From: Aquilaria yunnanensis
Taxonomy: Eukaryota > Streptophyta > Magnoliopsida > Malvales > Thymelaeaceae
Direction: 5' to 3'
DNA length: 64,000 nucleotides
Assembly (NCBI GenBank): GCA_039654915.1
Contig: CM077594.1
Coordinates: forward strand, 86,690,893 to 86,754,892
The notes under the pieces: generated by a model
Told to the model about the DNA's origin: nothing
Databases searched by the model: none
What the model saw: only the letters and a program-made list of their open reading frames with translations
Part shown: piece by piece, positions 1-11,840 of the stretch
Position numbering within the stretch: the first letter of the stretch is position 1
Layout: each line of letters opens with the position of its first letter
Made by a program: the position numbers and the translations under genes

Positions 1-1600
1 CCGTTCGCGCCTGAAGTCCAAACGGCCACTAAGCAAACCCTACCAGGGACTTCCTCGCCTGAGGAAGAGCGTCCTCTAGTCATAACCATGAGCTTTCTGC
101 GCGACTTCCAGCGTTCTATTGTAGCTGAGGTGACACAGCAAATAGACCGAAGGTGGCCAAAACCAACTCAGGCCCAAAGGCCCCCCTCGCCAGTGCGCCC
201 TCGGGAGAAAAGCCCGAAGTCAATCTATCGCAGTTCAGGGAGTGGGGACCCGCGCGATGAATCCTCGACAGAAAATATACCTCTCGGGGCACGGCCCGCG
301 AGGCAAAGGGGGTACGAGCGGCCAAAGACTCCTCGCCAAATGAGCTCATCACCCGAGACGAGGTCGCCATCCCTTTGGGTCCGTAGCCAGTCGACAAAGA
401 GGCACCGACAATCACCCTTCCCAGAGCACCAGGACAAAGGGCCTAGCGCCACGCTCCTCATGGAGAAATTGTTAACAAGGTTGGAGAGAGTAGAGAAACA
501 AGTAGCTCGCAAGCCGGTCTGGGCTAGGCTGTCTGAAACCTTCTGTGGGGATGAGTCCCCGTTCACCTGAACAATGGTTGAGGCAGCCATGCCAGGCGAT
601 TTCCAGGTACCTCGGCTGGAAACTTATGATGGTCGGACAGATCCACAGGCTCACCTGACCAAGTACAAACGTAGCATGATGATGCATGGTGCTGATGATG
701 CCACCTTGTGCAAGTGTTTTGAAGTAACCCTCACAGGACCAGCAATAGCGTGGTACAATTCATTGGCCCCGGGGACCATCAGGGAGTTCCAGGAGCTATC
801 CACGGCCTTTACACAGCAATTCATTGGAAGTCGGCCGACGGCGAAGATGCCTGTCCAGATGTTCGACATAGCGCAGAGGAACGGAGAAACCATCCGTGAC
901 TATGTCGAAAGGTTCAACAGATAGGCCCTAAGTGTCCCAGATTTTTGGCCCGAAATACGCATCCTCGCCATGATACGAGGCCTTCGGAGAGACTCACAGC
1001 TGTTCTACGAATTTTCAAAGGACCCTCCGGACACACTTGGCGAGTTCTACTAAAGAGCCGAGCAGCACATGACAACCGAAGAGCTGAGAATGGGTGGACC
1101 GAAGACTGATCACGCCCGTGCCGAAGGGTCGAGCCAGCAGACGCAGTATCCGACCGACCAAGCAGGACGACCTCGAAGGACTAGGGGAAGGAAACCCCTA
1201 ACCTTCACACCTCTGAACACCACGAAGACCAACATCCTCATGACAATGGAGAGACAGGGGACCCAAGTTCAGCGGCCAAGGGCCATGACCGCTGATAACA
1301 AAAAGAACATGAAGAAGTTCTGCCAGTTTCATCGCGACCACGGCCACGATACTGAAGACTGCTTCCAATTGAAAAAATACATAGAGTCGCTGGTAAAACA
1401 AAGCCAACTTCGGCGATACCTGCGGATGCCTTCCCCGATAGGGAGGAAGGAGGAAGAAGGAAAGGCAGATGATGAGGACTACGACTCTGACAGACGGAGG
1501 AATCGAAGTCCGAAAAGGCGCCCTCCACCTCCCGTGGGAATCATACAAACAATCACGACGGGGCTCCTATCCTCAGAAAGAAAGAGGAAGGCCAGAGAAA
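1..1600 (+). pseudogene. gag region of the Tat-type element (broken)
   Basis: This encodes the retrotransposon capsid polyprotein. The frame is open from before the window to a TGA at 568. It resumes in the same frame through a Retrotrans_gag-like domain (about 600-925, around the residues AWYNSLAPGTI), then meets TAG at 922 and TAA at 1051, and continues without a stop from 1054. A cysteine/histidine cluster of the type CQFH..HDTEDC (about 1318-1365) is the knuckle-like nucleic-acid binding motif usual for this lineage. The N-terminal third is Arg/Ser/Pro-rich and low in complexity. Three stops in one otherwise well preserved frame mean that no full gag protein is made. The gag/pol border at 1600 is approximate. 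Confidence 0.8.
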
Positions 1601-4600
1601 TAGCAGTGATGGAGTATCAAAGTTCGATGAAGAAGCTGACCCGCAAGGATGGTACCACTATCATCTTCCCCCATGACGATCCCCTTCTGGTCATGGTAAG
1701 GATAGGAAACTGGGAGGTCAAGAGAGTGCTGCTTGACGATGGATCAAACGCTGACATCCTGTTCTCACATTTACTACCGAACTTGGGCATATCCAACACT
1801 GACCTCAAGCCCGTCACTTCGCCTACTTTCGGGGTAGGACCATCCGAACTGCCCATCCTCGGATGGATTGATCTTCCCCTAATGATGAGAGGAACTTCAG
1901 TAGATGGGACAGCTGAATCATTCGCCTCCACAATGACAAGATTTATCGTCATTGATTTTCCTTCATCATACAACGCCATCCTTGGAAGACAAACACAGGG
2001 AAATCTGCACATTCGCCCAAATGTAAAGTACTTAACTGTCACCTTCGCCACCAAGGATGGAGACGCAAAGATTTTCATCGATCAAGGCGAAGTAAGGAAA
2101 GTGTTCGTCAAGGCACAAAAAGCTCCAGCAAACAACTTCACGCAAACTGTAGAAGCAGAGGCCTTGCCAGCTGAAAAACCAAAGAGGGGAGAGGCAGAAG
2201 ATCTCACGAAGGAAGAAATGGAAGAGGTAGAACTTGTCCCAGGCCGAAATACCCGAATAGGGAAAAACCTGGCCGAAGGTGACAAGAAAAAACTTGTATC
2301 CTTTCTACTGATGAATAAAGACCTGTTTGCCTACTTGCCGAAAGATATGCCGAGGGTAGACCCCCGCGTAATACAGCATAGTCTCAAAGTAAGTCCGGAA
2401 GCAAAACCTGTCTGGCAAAAGAAACGGGGCATCTCAACCCATAAAAGTAACTTTGTCAAAACTGAAATTCAGCGCCTATTGGACGCTGACGTAATCAGGG
2501 AAGTTAAGCACCCCGAGTGGTTAAGCAATGTGGTTATTGCCACAAAAGAAGTGAGCAGTAAGCTCCGAATATGCATCGACTTCAGAAATTTGAAAGATGC
2601 TTGCCCAAAAGACTCATACCCTCTCCCACCAATAGACCAATTGGTAGACTCAACTGCCGAATACGGGCTCCTAAGTTTCTTAGACGCTTTCAGTGGATAT
2701 CATCAAATAAGGATGGACCCCGAAGACGAGGAGAAGACCGCCTTCATCACAGAGGGTGGAACATATTGTTACATCAGGATGCCCTTCGGGCTCAAAAATG
2801 CTGGAACTACCTACCAGAGGTTGATGAGCAAGGTCTTTAATCATCAAATAGGGAGGAACATGGAAGTCTATGTTGATGACATGATAGTCAAGAGCAAGCT
2901 GCCTAATGGCCATGTCGCAGATCTAAAGGAAACTTTCCGCCAGCTCAGAACCTTCGGGATCCGCCTTAACCCCGAAAAGTGCATCTTCGGCGTGACCTCG
3001 GGGAAGTTTCTCGGGTACATGGTATCAGAAAGAGTCATTGATGCTAACCCAGAAAAAATTAAGGCTCTGCTCAAATTTCGAACTCCCGTCACAATAAAAG
3101 ATATACAAAGACTCACTGGAAGGATAACCTCTCTTAGCAGGTTCATTTCCAGATATGGAGACCGGTGTCGAGCATTCTTCAAAGTCCTCACTAAATCAGC
3201 AAAAAAGGAGGGCAACCTCGGAAGTAATGATCATCCTTGGAACAAGAACTGCCAAAAGGCCTTGGAAGAACTCAAAATCTACTTAGCCCGCCTACCCACT
3301 CTACGGCAACCTCGCGAGGGAGAACCCCTTGTGTTATACCTCACCGTCACAGAAAAAGCAGTAAGCTCGGTCCTTGTGAAAGAGGAAGGGTCAAGGCAAT
3401 GGCCGGTTTACTATGTAAGCAAGTCCCTGCAAGGTGCCGAAGTCAGGTACCCCTTGCTACAAAAAGCTATATATGCCTTGGTACTGGCAGGAAGAAGACT
3501 ACGACCATATTTTCAGGCTCACCCTATCATCGTCCGAAGTAGTCTACCTTTACGGGACGTCATGAGGAAGGTTGATCATTCGGGAAGGCTTTCCAAATGG
3601 TGCATAGAACTTGGCGAACATGACATCACTTATGTACCTCGGAAAGCCATAAAAGCTCAAGCTTTGGCAGACTTCATTGCCAAAGTACCCATCACCGAAG
3701 GTAGCCATTCGGATTCTGGCGAAGGCGAGCCAGAATGGACTTTATATGTCGACGGAGCCTCGGGGTCCGAACACCAGGGTGCCGGAGTAATTATTAGAGG
3801 TCCCAAAGGTCTGGAAGTAATGAAGGCCATCAAGTTCAGCTTTAACGTCACCAACAATATGGCCGAGTACGAAGCTCTCATAGCAGGGTTGCGCCTGGCC
3901 AGAAGAATTGGTGTAAGAAACTTGAAGGCCCACAGCGATTCCCAGCTGATAGTTCGACAAACAGTAGGGGACTATGGGGCGAATGACCCAACCTTGGCAA
4001 AATACCATGAACTGGTAGAGAAGCTCATTCAGGAGTTCGACACCATACGAATCGAAAATGTGCCTCGTCGAGATAATGCCGAAGCAGATAGCTTGGCGAA
4101 ATCAAAAACATGCACCGAGGTACTAAACCACCCGAGCATCATAGTGCTGAGCATGGTAACTTCGGAAAAAGGCTGGAAAGATCTGATAAAAAGATATCTC
4201 GCAACCAATACACCTCCAGGCTGGAAAGAATTATATCGGCAGGGATATGCAAATCCACTACAGAGGTGTGTTGGCGAAGAGGATACTAAAATGATCCTCG
4301 AAGAAGTCCACGAAAGCGCTTGTGGTTCGCATATTGGAACCGACGCCCTGGCAGCGATGATACTTCGCCAAGGATACTTTTGGCTTACCCTGAGAAAGGA
4401 CGCTAGACAGTTCGTCCAGAAATGTGGTAATTGCCAAAGACATGCGAATATCTAAAGGACACCCTCGGAATTAGTGACTTCCGCTAATTATCCCTGGCCT
4501 TTCACAGTTTGGGGCTTAGACCTCATTGGGCCACTCCCGGCAGCGCCTGGAGGCGTGAAGTTCTGCGTAGTCGCAGTAGACTATTTCTCTAAATGGGTCG

Positions 4601-5354
4601 AGGCAGAACCCTTGGCAACTATCTCAGCAAAAGATGTGCAGAAGTTCGTATGGAAGAACATTGTATGCAGATTTGGCATACCGAGGGTACTAGTAGCCGA
4701 CAATGGGTCCCAGTTTATAGACAAAGGCTTCCAAGAATTCATTAGTGACCTCGGAATAAAAATGCACTTTGCCCCAGTAGCTCACCCCAAAAGCAATGGA
4801 CAAGTAGAAGTATCTAACAGGACTATCAAAGATGGTCTGAAAAAGAGGTTGGGGGAAGCAAAAGGGAAATGGCCGGGAGAGCTCCCAAACCTGTTGTGGA
4901 GCTACTGAACAACACCCCGAAGAGCCACAGGGGAAACACCGTTTTCCCTCATTTTCGGAACTGAAGCTATCATCCCAATCGAGGTAGTGCAACCATCGGT
5001 GCGAGTGCAAGTGTTTGATGAAAGGGGAAATGACCTCGGCCTAAGAACCAAGCTTGACCTTGTCGGCGAACATAGAGAAATAGCCGAGCTGAGAAGGAAA
5101 GCTTTCCAGCAAAGAGTGGCCGCAACTATAAACTTGCGAGCCAGGCCAAAGGGAATAAAGGAAGGAGACCTTGTTCTTCGAAAAGCTGAATTTGGAAACC
5201 AAAGACCATCTCAGGGGTACTTCACGCAAATTGGGAAGGTCCCTATCTGGTACTTGCCGAAGTACAAAAAGGGGTTTACAAGCTCGGCAACGCCGAAGGC
5301 ATAGAATTAAAAAATACATGGCATTCGGATGCCTTGAAAAAATTTTATGCTTAG
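1600..5354 (+). pseudogene. pol region: protease, reverse transcriptase, RNase H, integrase (broken)
   Basis: This is the polyprotein that copies and integrates the element. The frame is open from 1054 to a TAA at 4453. Visible in order: aspartic protease with LLDDGSNADILF (about 1726-1760); reverse transcriptase from about 2400 to 3100 with SFLDAFSGYHQI and the catalytic YVDDM (about 2869-2883); RNase H starting LYVDGASG (about 3744); an HHCC integrase finger (about 4303-4440) ending CGNCQRH. The integrase core follows the stop at 4453: first Asp near 4516, second in ADNGSQF (about 4696), Glu in NGQVEVSN (about 4795). TGA at 4906 falls where this family normally has arginine, in a WSY-x-TTPR context. 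Around 5217-5220 one base appears to be missing, because the family's C-terminal end continues in another frame to a stop at 5352-5354. Not functional. Confidence 0.88.
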
Positions 5355-5461
5355 GATTTTGGTAGGAAAGTTATATGGCACAAGTTAGAAGAAATTTTTT
5401 CTAAGTACAAAAGACTTAGCCAAAATTCTTGAGCGTAAATTGTACGAATTAAAATTTCGCG

Positions 5462-5670
5462 AGGGTGATCGCCGGGATAAACGTAGGTTTGATTTTCCGA
5501 AGTCTCTTGAGTGAATGTGTTAGGGACAATAGGAAATGACAAATCTTGCAAAAAATTCTAAGTACAAAAGTTTGCAAGCATAGATCTGATTTTCCGAAGT
5601 CTCTTGAGCAAATGTGTTCGGGACAATGGGAAATGAAAAATCTTGCAAAATACTTAGCCAAAATTTTACA
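5462..5670 (+). repeat. Two-copy direct repeat in the retrotransposon 3' region
   Basis: A block beginning gattttccgaagtctcttga occurs at about 5491 and again at about 5588. Each copy is followed by a variant of gtgttaggga and by aaatcttgcaaaa. The spacing is about 97 bases and the copies differ at several positions. The repeat lies between the end of pol and the antisense gene, a region with no open frame of its own. Short tandem repeats in this untranslated stretch are common in Tat elements. I see no other feature between 5355 and 5882. Confidence 0.7.
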
Positions 5671-5882
5671 GAAGAAAGAAGGAACCTTTATTGACGATGG
5701 AGCTGCTTACACAGAAAGAACCTTGCCAAAAAGAAGAAGTACAAAAAGAGGAAAAAGAAGGCAAAGGACCCTAATACAGACTAAGGGATCTCGGCATCTC
5801 GGGAGCCACCAGCTTCTGCGTCCTTATCCACTGCCTTCGGCGCCGGAAGAGAGAAGGGCAGTCTAAGATGCTCAATTTTGGA

Positions 5883-8111
5883 CTAAGACCACCGAGGCCC
5901 CTCGGGAATGTTTAGGGCCTCCAAAAACGAGAGGTCCAGATCTGGGAACCTCTGAAGGACTTGGTGCCGAGCAAGGCAAAAGCCGTCCTGAAAGCCAACC
6001 TTGGTCATTTCATCGGCCTTTTCCTTCTCGACCCCTAGCTCGTTAAGCTCTTTCTCCAGATCAGCGACCTCCTTCTTCAGTGCCTTCATTTTCCTTTTCT
6101 TCGGCTCCTTCTTCAAAGACTCAACCTTGGCCTGGAGCTTGGCCTTCTCAGCAAGCGTCTTCGCCAGGAGTGCCTCAGACTCTGACTTCTCCTTTTGAAG
6201 TGCCTTCTTTACCGAAGTCAGCTCCGCCACCTTGGAGCCAAGGTCAGAAATCTTCTGGGAGGAGTCCTTCAAAAGTTTTTCTTTCTCCTTCAAGAACTCC
6301 TCCCGAACGGTAGCAACCTCCTTCTACGTAGCTTGGGCCATCTCCGTGTTCTTGGCAGCTAATTTAGAACACATGGCCTTAGATTTTTCTAGGCAATCTA
6401 AGGCCGAGACTCTGAACGCTGCCTGCTTCGCCACCCGAACCCTGAGAAGGCCAGTAAGCCCCAGCAGCTGCAAAGTAGTAAGAACAAAGTCAGTAAGGCG
6501 AGAAATGAGCCAAACACTTAGAAGAAATCAAGAGGAAACAAAGCAAAGGCATGAAGTATACCTGGGCAGCGTGCTCAGAAACTTTTGCAGCAAGGGACTC
6601 GTCGCTCGGGCATGCCTCGGAAATGGCCTTAAAAGAGGCCTCGGTGAAGATCCCCCGCGAGATTTGGTTGGCCATTCGGGGGCAGTCGCCTCCGGAGTAC
6701 AAGTTCATGTCCTCCATAAACAACCAGAAAGGCTCCCTCGGGATCTTCCCCTTCGGTATATGGGCATCCCGAAGGGCTCGTTTCCGGGCGTGCTCGGCTG
6801 CCTAATTCGGATATAGCAGCTCCCCTGTATGGCAAAACAAGAAACTTATCAAGGCAAGTAATCGCCAAAGTTCAGAAAATAAGGGCACCAAAGCTTGCCT
6901 AAGTGAACGAACCTGGCGGCACCTCGGCCACATCGTCGTCGGAGTCCCGAGCCTCCTTGGCAGAAATCTCCTTGCCTTTGCTCTTGCGGCGCTCCTCGGC
7001 AGAAGGAACTTCTATCAAGGCGTCCAGAAGAGTTGCCGAGAAAGTAGGACTTCGAGGAAGGACGTCGGCAACGACCTCGGTCGGTGGGGCAGCAACGACC
7101 TCGGGCTCTTCGGGCGCCTCCTCGGGAATTTCTGGCTGAGGAGGAAGCGCGTTCTTCTTCGCTCGTTTCACCGAGGACGGCCTGGCCCCAGATGCTTTCC
7201 GTCTTCGGGAGACGGCCTTCTTCGTCTGCTCGCTTTTCCCGGCTTGACCGAGGAAAAGGGACTTGTAATAGTCAGCAGACTCTTCGCCCATCTCTGAAAC
7301 AAAAGAAATACATCAGTGTGAGTCCGAGAAGTACTTATACTGAAAAATTCTTGAGATAACTTACGCTCATAAAAAGACTCGTAAGTGACTTCCTCCCGAA
7401 GGAGTTGCACCAGCCAGGAGTCTTTCCCAGCGATAGCAGGAGCCGGCATCTCGAGGTCCGTCTTATGCTCCTTCACTACCCCGAGCTCCCGAAGGACCTC
7501 CTCGGTCATTAATTTCCACTTGATGGGGAATGGGTAGAGGGGGTGCGAAGGGACCTCAAAATCCCAGTCGGAGACTGCTCGGATCTGTCTGTCGAAGTCC
7601 GCAAATCTGGATGCCAACTCAAGAGTGAGCAGCATCCTCGGGTCTACGACATCCATCTCCAACTTTCCCCGAGCCCACTTGGTCGAAACGTACGACCAGG
7701 CCTCCTCCATCTTGAGAAAGAAAAATTTTTGTCAGAGCTTATAGTACTGCAAAAAAAGAATGAAGTGGGCTTCTATTTTGAAAACGCCGCACATGCAAAG
7801 GAAGGCATTAAAGTAGCAGTACGAGTTCGGGGGAAGTTGATTTACGGCAATGCCATGAAATTGGCAAAAGTCGCAAATTACCCTCGACGGGGGGTACCGA
7901 AGTCCAGCCTTCAGTTGTGCGGAAAAACGGTTACCTCGTTTTGACAGTTCATAAAACTGACCTCCTGAGGACCAGGAAGTCTGGTAGTGGCATAAGAAGG
8001 AAGAAAAAATTTCTTGGTCCATCTTTCTAATTTTTCCGAGGTCGTACAACAAGTATGACTAGCAGGGGGGAGCCAACTTTCCGGGATAAGAGAAACAGTT
8101 AGCGAAGACAT
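5883..8111 (-). pseudogene. Spliced antisense gene of the Tat-type element (two in-frame stops)
   Basis: Five minus-strand exons join with consistent phase and normal splice signals: 8111-7962, 7710-7365, 7293-6913, 6824-6562 and 6467-5883. Together they give 575 codons. The first exon starts MSSLTVSLIPESW. The middle exons contain conserved-looking blocks such as SDWDFEVPSHPLYPFPIKW and a Pro/Glu-rich basic linker. The last exon is a long Lys/Glu/Leu heptad coiled coil (about 6300-6000), then PDLDLSFLEAL near the C-terminus. In-frame TAG codons at 6804-6802 and 6326-6324 break it. Extra antisense genes between integrase and the 3' LTR are known in Tat-lineage elements (for example gene 23 of Grande), but their function is unknown. 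Exon borders are inferred and no transcript was seen. Confidence 0.62.
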
Positions 8112-8786
8112 TTTTGGGGGAAAAGATGACTTTGGGGAATGAAAAAATGACTTCGGGAAAGCTTTAAAATCAAAAGGCTCTGGAAACCAAAACAAAACCC
8201 ACCAAATCTTTTGCCGAAGTCTGGATTTGAAGACGCCGTCGTGAAAAGTTACCGGAAAAAACTCCGTCAAACAGCATCGCCGCAAAAACAAAAGAGAATT
8301 AGAAGGCAGGCGGGAAAGCAAAAACAAAAGCAAAATGAGACTATGACGAAATGACGTATATATAGACCGAGGGGGGGCAGGCGAACCGGCATCATAAGTA
8401 CTCCGTGAAGGCGAACAGTAGCCATAACTGCTCATTGCGCATAAAAAAGCGCACCTGCTCTATCCGATACAGCCCCCGCCAATAGCAAGCTGCCACGTGT
8501 CAGCCATCGCGCCGAAAAAGGGACACGCTTTCTGACACCCCTAAGTCCTAGGTGGGCCGCTCCAGACTGACACGCCTGGTTACGAGACACGACATTGCGC
8601 AGACCTACAGAAGGGAGAAGTAGGCTACCTCGAAGACACCAAAGGACAGGCTATGGACGAACAGCCTATGTCTTCAGACAAAAAGGTCTATCTTCGGCAC
8701 AGGTATTACGCCCAAAGCCCCGAAGGACCTTCTCCAAAAAGATGGCAAGCTGAAATCTCCACTTCGGTTTTCTGGAGGGGAGGCCT

Positions 8787-9648
8787 ATGATAGTCGAAGG
8801 GCTATCGCTTCTCTCACTACATACTTCCTGCCAAAAGCGTGGACGGGAAATCTGGCGTCATCCGAAAGAGGCGCTAACACTGACCTCGGAATGAGCGAAG
8901 CCGAACGCCCCGAACCCATGACCTCGCCTAGAATGCCAGAAACGTTAGACGTGTTGCCGGCTCCCTCGGGGGACCGAACGGATCGCCTTCGGGGATAAAA
9001 GACCAGCTATCGCAAGCAAGAGAGACCCTCCTCGAAGGCGGAACCCCCGAACCAGGGAAGTCCCCGAACCACGAGCATAATTCCCGAAGGAGGGCATTCG
9101 TACCGAAGGACAACCTCGCCCAAAGAACCTCGGGAGTACGGCACCAGCATTTAAAGAGCCTCTGACATGTCGCCCACAGGCATTACACGCTGCCTCAAAT
9201 GGCGGTCTGACGCGCCGACACTGTTCGAGTCCTATCACAGCCTGTCTCAGTCCAAGGCTCAAAGAGCCTATAAGCGGCTACATGTTCCCTACGCCCGAAG
9301 GTACGAAGGACATCTGACCAAACACGTGTCATGATCTGAATGGGCTGGGCACCCCTATAAATACCAAGAAACACGCCCTGGCAAGGGAGGATCGGACCCT
9401 CTTTCCCTGAGAAAACACGCACAGGTAAGGCCATCTTTCCCCTAGTATTCCTCCTTTATCTCCACTCAGGGTACTGACTTGGCCGTCGGAGTCTCCTCCC
9501 CAGAAAAACACTCCGAGGACCTCCTAACCCTCATTTCTGAGCATTTCAGGCACGCACCTCTGGGAAACCTATGCACCAGACGTTCTGCCTCTCAGGAAGT
9601 CCCTCCCGAAGTCACAATGTCACATGACGAAGGTGCTGCTGAGCATCA
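8787..9648 (+). repeat. Putative 3' LTR of the Tat-type element
   Basis: The only LTR copy in the window, so it cannot be proved by comparison. A purine-rich tract (ggaggggaggcc, about 8774-8785) could be the polypurine tract, followed by TGATAG at about 8787. The candidate end reads CATCA at 9644-9648, giving a short TGAT..ATCA inverted pair, and the next five bases (aatat) could be the target duplication. A TATA box sits at 9356-9363. GC-rich sequence of the same style as the element stops just after 9640. If the LTR starts earlier, the 8112-8786 stretch, in which I see no gene, would be partly U3. Confidence 0.45.
9356..9363 (+). promoter_or_regulatory. TATA box in the 3' LTR
   Basis: TATAAATA in a GC-rich context (acccctataaatacc) within the putative LTR. 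Its spacing suits transcription starting around 9385-9395, which would separate U3 from R. Inferred from the motif only. Confidence 0.5.
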
Positions 9649-9685
9649 AATATAACCTTCATGCCTTAAACTTACCACTCCTCAC

Positions 9686-9941
9686 CTCGTCCAGCAGCGT
9701 GATGTAATACTCCTCGTGTTTTTGCTGCCAATAAATTCTTTCCATATAAAAGCAAACACATCACTAGTTTAACCAAGTTAAAAAAATCCAAACCAAATGA
9801 GCAACTAACCTCTAATGGGGACAGAGCTGATTTTGGGGGTTCTTCTTCTTCTTCACTTTTCCCATTCCCAACCATCAGCGACTCTTCTGATTCTGCTACT
9901 GCGGTTCTCTTCCTTTTAATTCCCCGATATTCACTACACAT
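9686..9941 (-). CDS. Two 5' exons of an unrecognised host gene, cut off by the retrotransposon
   Basis: An ATG at 9941 opens a 44-codon exon (9941-9810) starting MCSEYRGIKRKRTAV, with an acidic run (SEEEEEPP), ending at TTAGAG|GTTAGT. An intron with acceptor ttggcag leads to a 39-base exon (9724-9686) encoding QKHEEYYITLLDE, ending GAG|GTGAGG. Both introns are phase 0. The LTR border lies only about 38 bases past that donor, so any remaining exons must be on the far side of the retrotransposon, outside the window. The basic KRKR motif could be a nuclear signal. I do not recognise the family. It may be a real gene with a retrotransposon in an intron, or a dead 5' remnant. Confidence 0.4.
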
Positions 9942-9949
9942 TTTTGGTA

Positions 9950-11840
9950 CAACGATGTTTACAGCCCAGCAAATAATAAATTTTTCCTCTTTTTTCTCAA
10001 CCCACCAAATAAGAGTAGAACAGCCAAAGCAGGCACAACCGAATAAAATCTTTGTTTTGCTTTCTCAGAGGCGAGTCTTGCCAATCGAGTAAGTCCAAGA
10101 GTCAAGAGGACTATACAACCACCTTCGTTACTACTTTTGCTCTCTGAGGAGATACTCGTCAGGGCTCAATCGGTCGAGCAGGGAACAGGCGATACAGCAT
10201 GTGGTCATTGATGGGTTTAGTCAAAAAGCTCATCACACATCAATCGACGAGATCTCATGTGTAATGAATTTTGGCTTAAATGCACCAACAGCCCCCAAAC
10301 TTTCCCAACTTACACGAGTTGGTTCTCAAACTTTATCTTAGCTAGCAGAAACCCTCCAACTTTGTAACTAGGTATGTTTTACTCCAATTCATTGACTTGA
10401 CTCTTTTAAGAGCCCTCAAACTTTTACAACTCATTTAAGTTGGTCATCAAATTAGAACTTAGACTGCACTAGACCCTGAACTTTAGAATAAGGGAAAGTT
10501 ACAAAAACCGCCCTAACATTTGGCCTAACCTACACTTGTCCCCCTCTATTTTAGAAAACCTACACTTTGCCCCCTAAAATAGTCACATCATTCAAATTCA
10601 CTTTTAGAAAGTGATTCAAATTTACAATTATTTGAAAAATTAATTTTTTTTCTTTTTATGAAAATAGGTGCTAATTGATGTGATCTTTTTATTTTAGATA
10701 ATAAAATGTTTCCTCGTGAACAAATTATCCTTGTTATGTAAAATATCTTGCCTATTAAATTTCTATAACAGAGAAGTGGTATGGAGGTTTTAGAATAAAT
10801 ATCAAAGGTTATGATATTATTGTCACAATTAATGTTTCCTTACTAATTGTAATATATGTACAGGATTTTGAAGAGCTTCCCTTTTTGTGTGATGTTAATG
10901 TGTGAATTTAAGTGAGAAAATATGCTATAAAAATCTATTTTAAATATATTAATGTGTGAGAGATTGCAAGGAAGACAAAGGAATATTGAAAAATTTGTTC
11001 CCAAAAGTATTAAGATGGATGTTTTCGGTACCAAAATTATAAAATCTTGACATTGATTAGTAAATAAAAAAATATACAAGAAAAATGTCTTTTACGGTGA
11101 CAACATAACCATTATATATCTATGGGCTTTACATAATTAAGTTTATCATAGGTTAAACTGACTACATAGTGTAATTACAATAATAAGAATTTGGGTTTTT
11201 TACATAATGAAAATGATACACTTAGAAGATGTAAAAAATGAAAAAGTAACATATTATCAAATATAATTAAAATTTTAACTTATAGTATTATACAACATAG
11301 ATTTTTTTTCCTTGTCTCTCATCAACTCATTTCCGTGTCCCTATCTCGTATTTGTATCTTTTATGACATAACTTCTAAGTTTGTCACTAAATACGAAAAT
11401 GATGAAAAATCAATAATCTTTAAAGGAAAATTCAACAATATAGATAGAATTTAGTTAGAATTGTAATCCAAAAGACAAAATATCATAATTAAAATCTTAA
11501 AAACATACAAAAATAAAAATTTTATAGGACTATAATGTATCATTGCACAATAACATTGTGTTAATTAAAATAGGTTCCCAAAACAAAAACATACATACAT
11601 ACATACATAGAGAGAAAAAGAAGAAGAAACCTAAATCCAAGACATTTAATAAAGGGAAGAGAATCGGATCAAGTAGAAACTTTTCAGGTAAACTAGGATA
11701 ATCCTAGAGAAATAACTCATAAGTAACTGGAAAAAAGACCAGATAATGGACAAGATAAATAAAAGAAATAATATATGATTATTCCGATCTATTATTCATA
11801 AATGCTTCATTATCTAAGTCTTAGCCGCTTTTCTACACCC
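9950..11840. other. AT-rich spacer
   Basis: No gene seen. About 10270-10600 consists of repeated phrases of the kind caaactttcccaact and ccctcaaacttttacaactc, which look like the eroded end of a transposon, although no partner inverted repeat was found. A short (cata) microsatellite lies at about 11588-11608. Confidence 0.5.

Larger units (their letters stand above)
1..9648 (+). mobile_element. Ty3/gypsy LTR retrotransposon, Tat lineage, 5'-truncated by the window edge
   Basis: The order gag, zinc-knuckle-like region, protease, reverse transcriptase, RNase H, integrase is that of a Ty3/gypsy element. An extra antisense gene between integrase and the 3' LTR is known from Tat-lineage elements such as Grande, so I place it there. 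The 5' LTR and the start of gag lie before the window. The copy is dead: gag-pol is broken by stops at 568, 922, 1051, 4453 and 4906 and by a frameshift near 5217, and the antisense gene has two stops. The right boundary at 9648 is inferred from a TGAT..ATCA pairing with a possible LTR start near 8787 and is not certain. The element is GC-richer than the flanking DNA. Confidence 0.88.

Noticed and set aside
6001..7359. Plus-strand frames of 65-194 codons opposite the retrotransposon antisense gene
   Set aside because: The minus-strand reading has phase-consistent exons and a clear coiled coil; the plus-strand frames are Ser/Phe-rich shadows of it.
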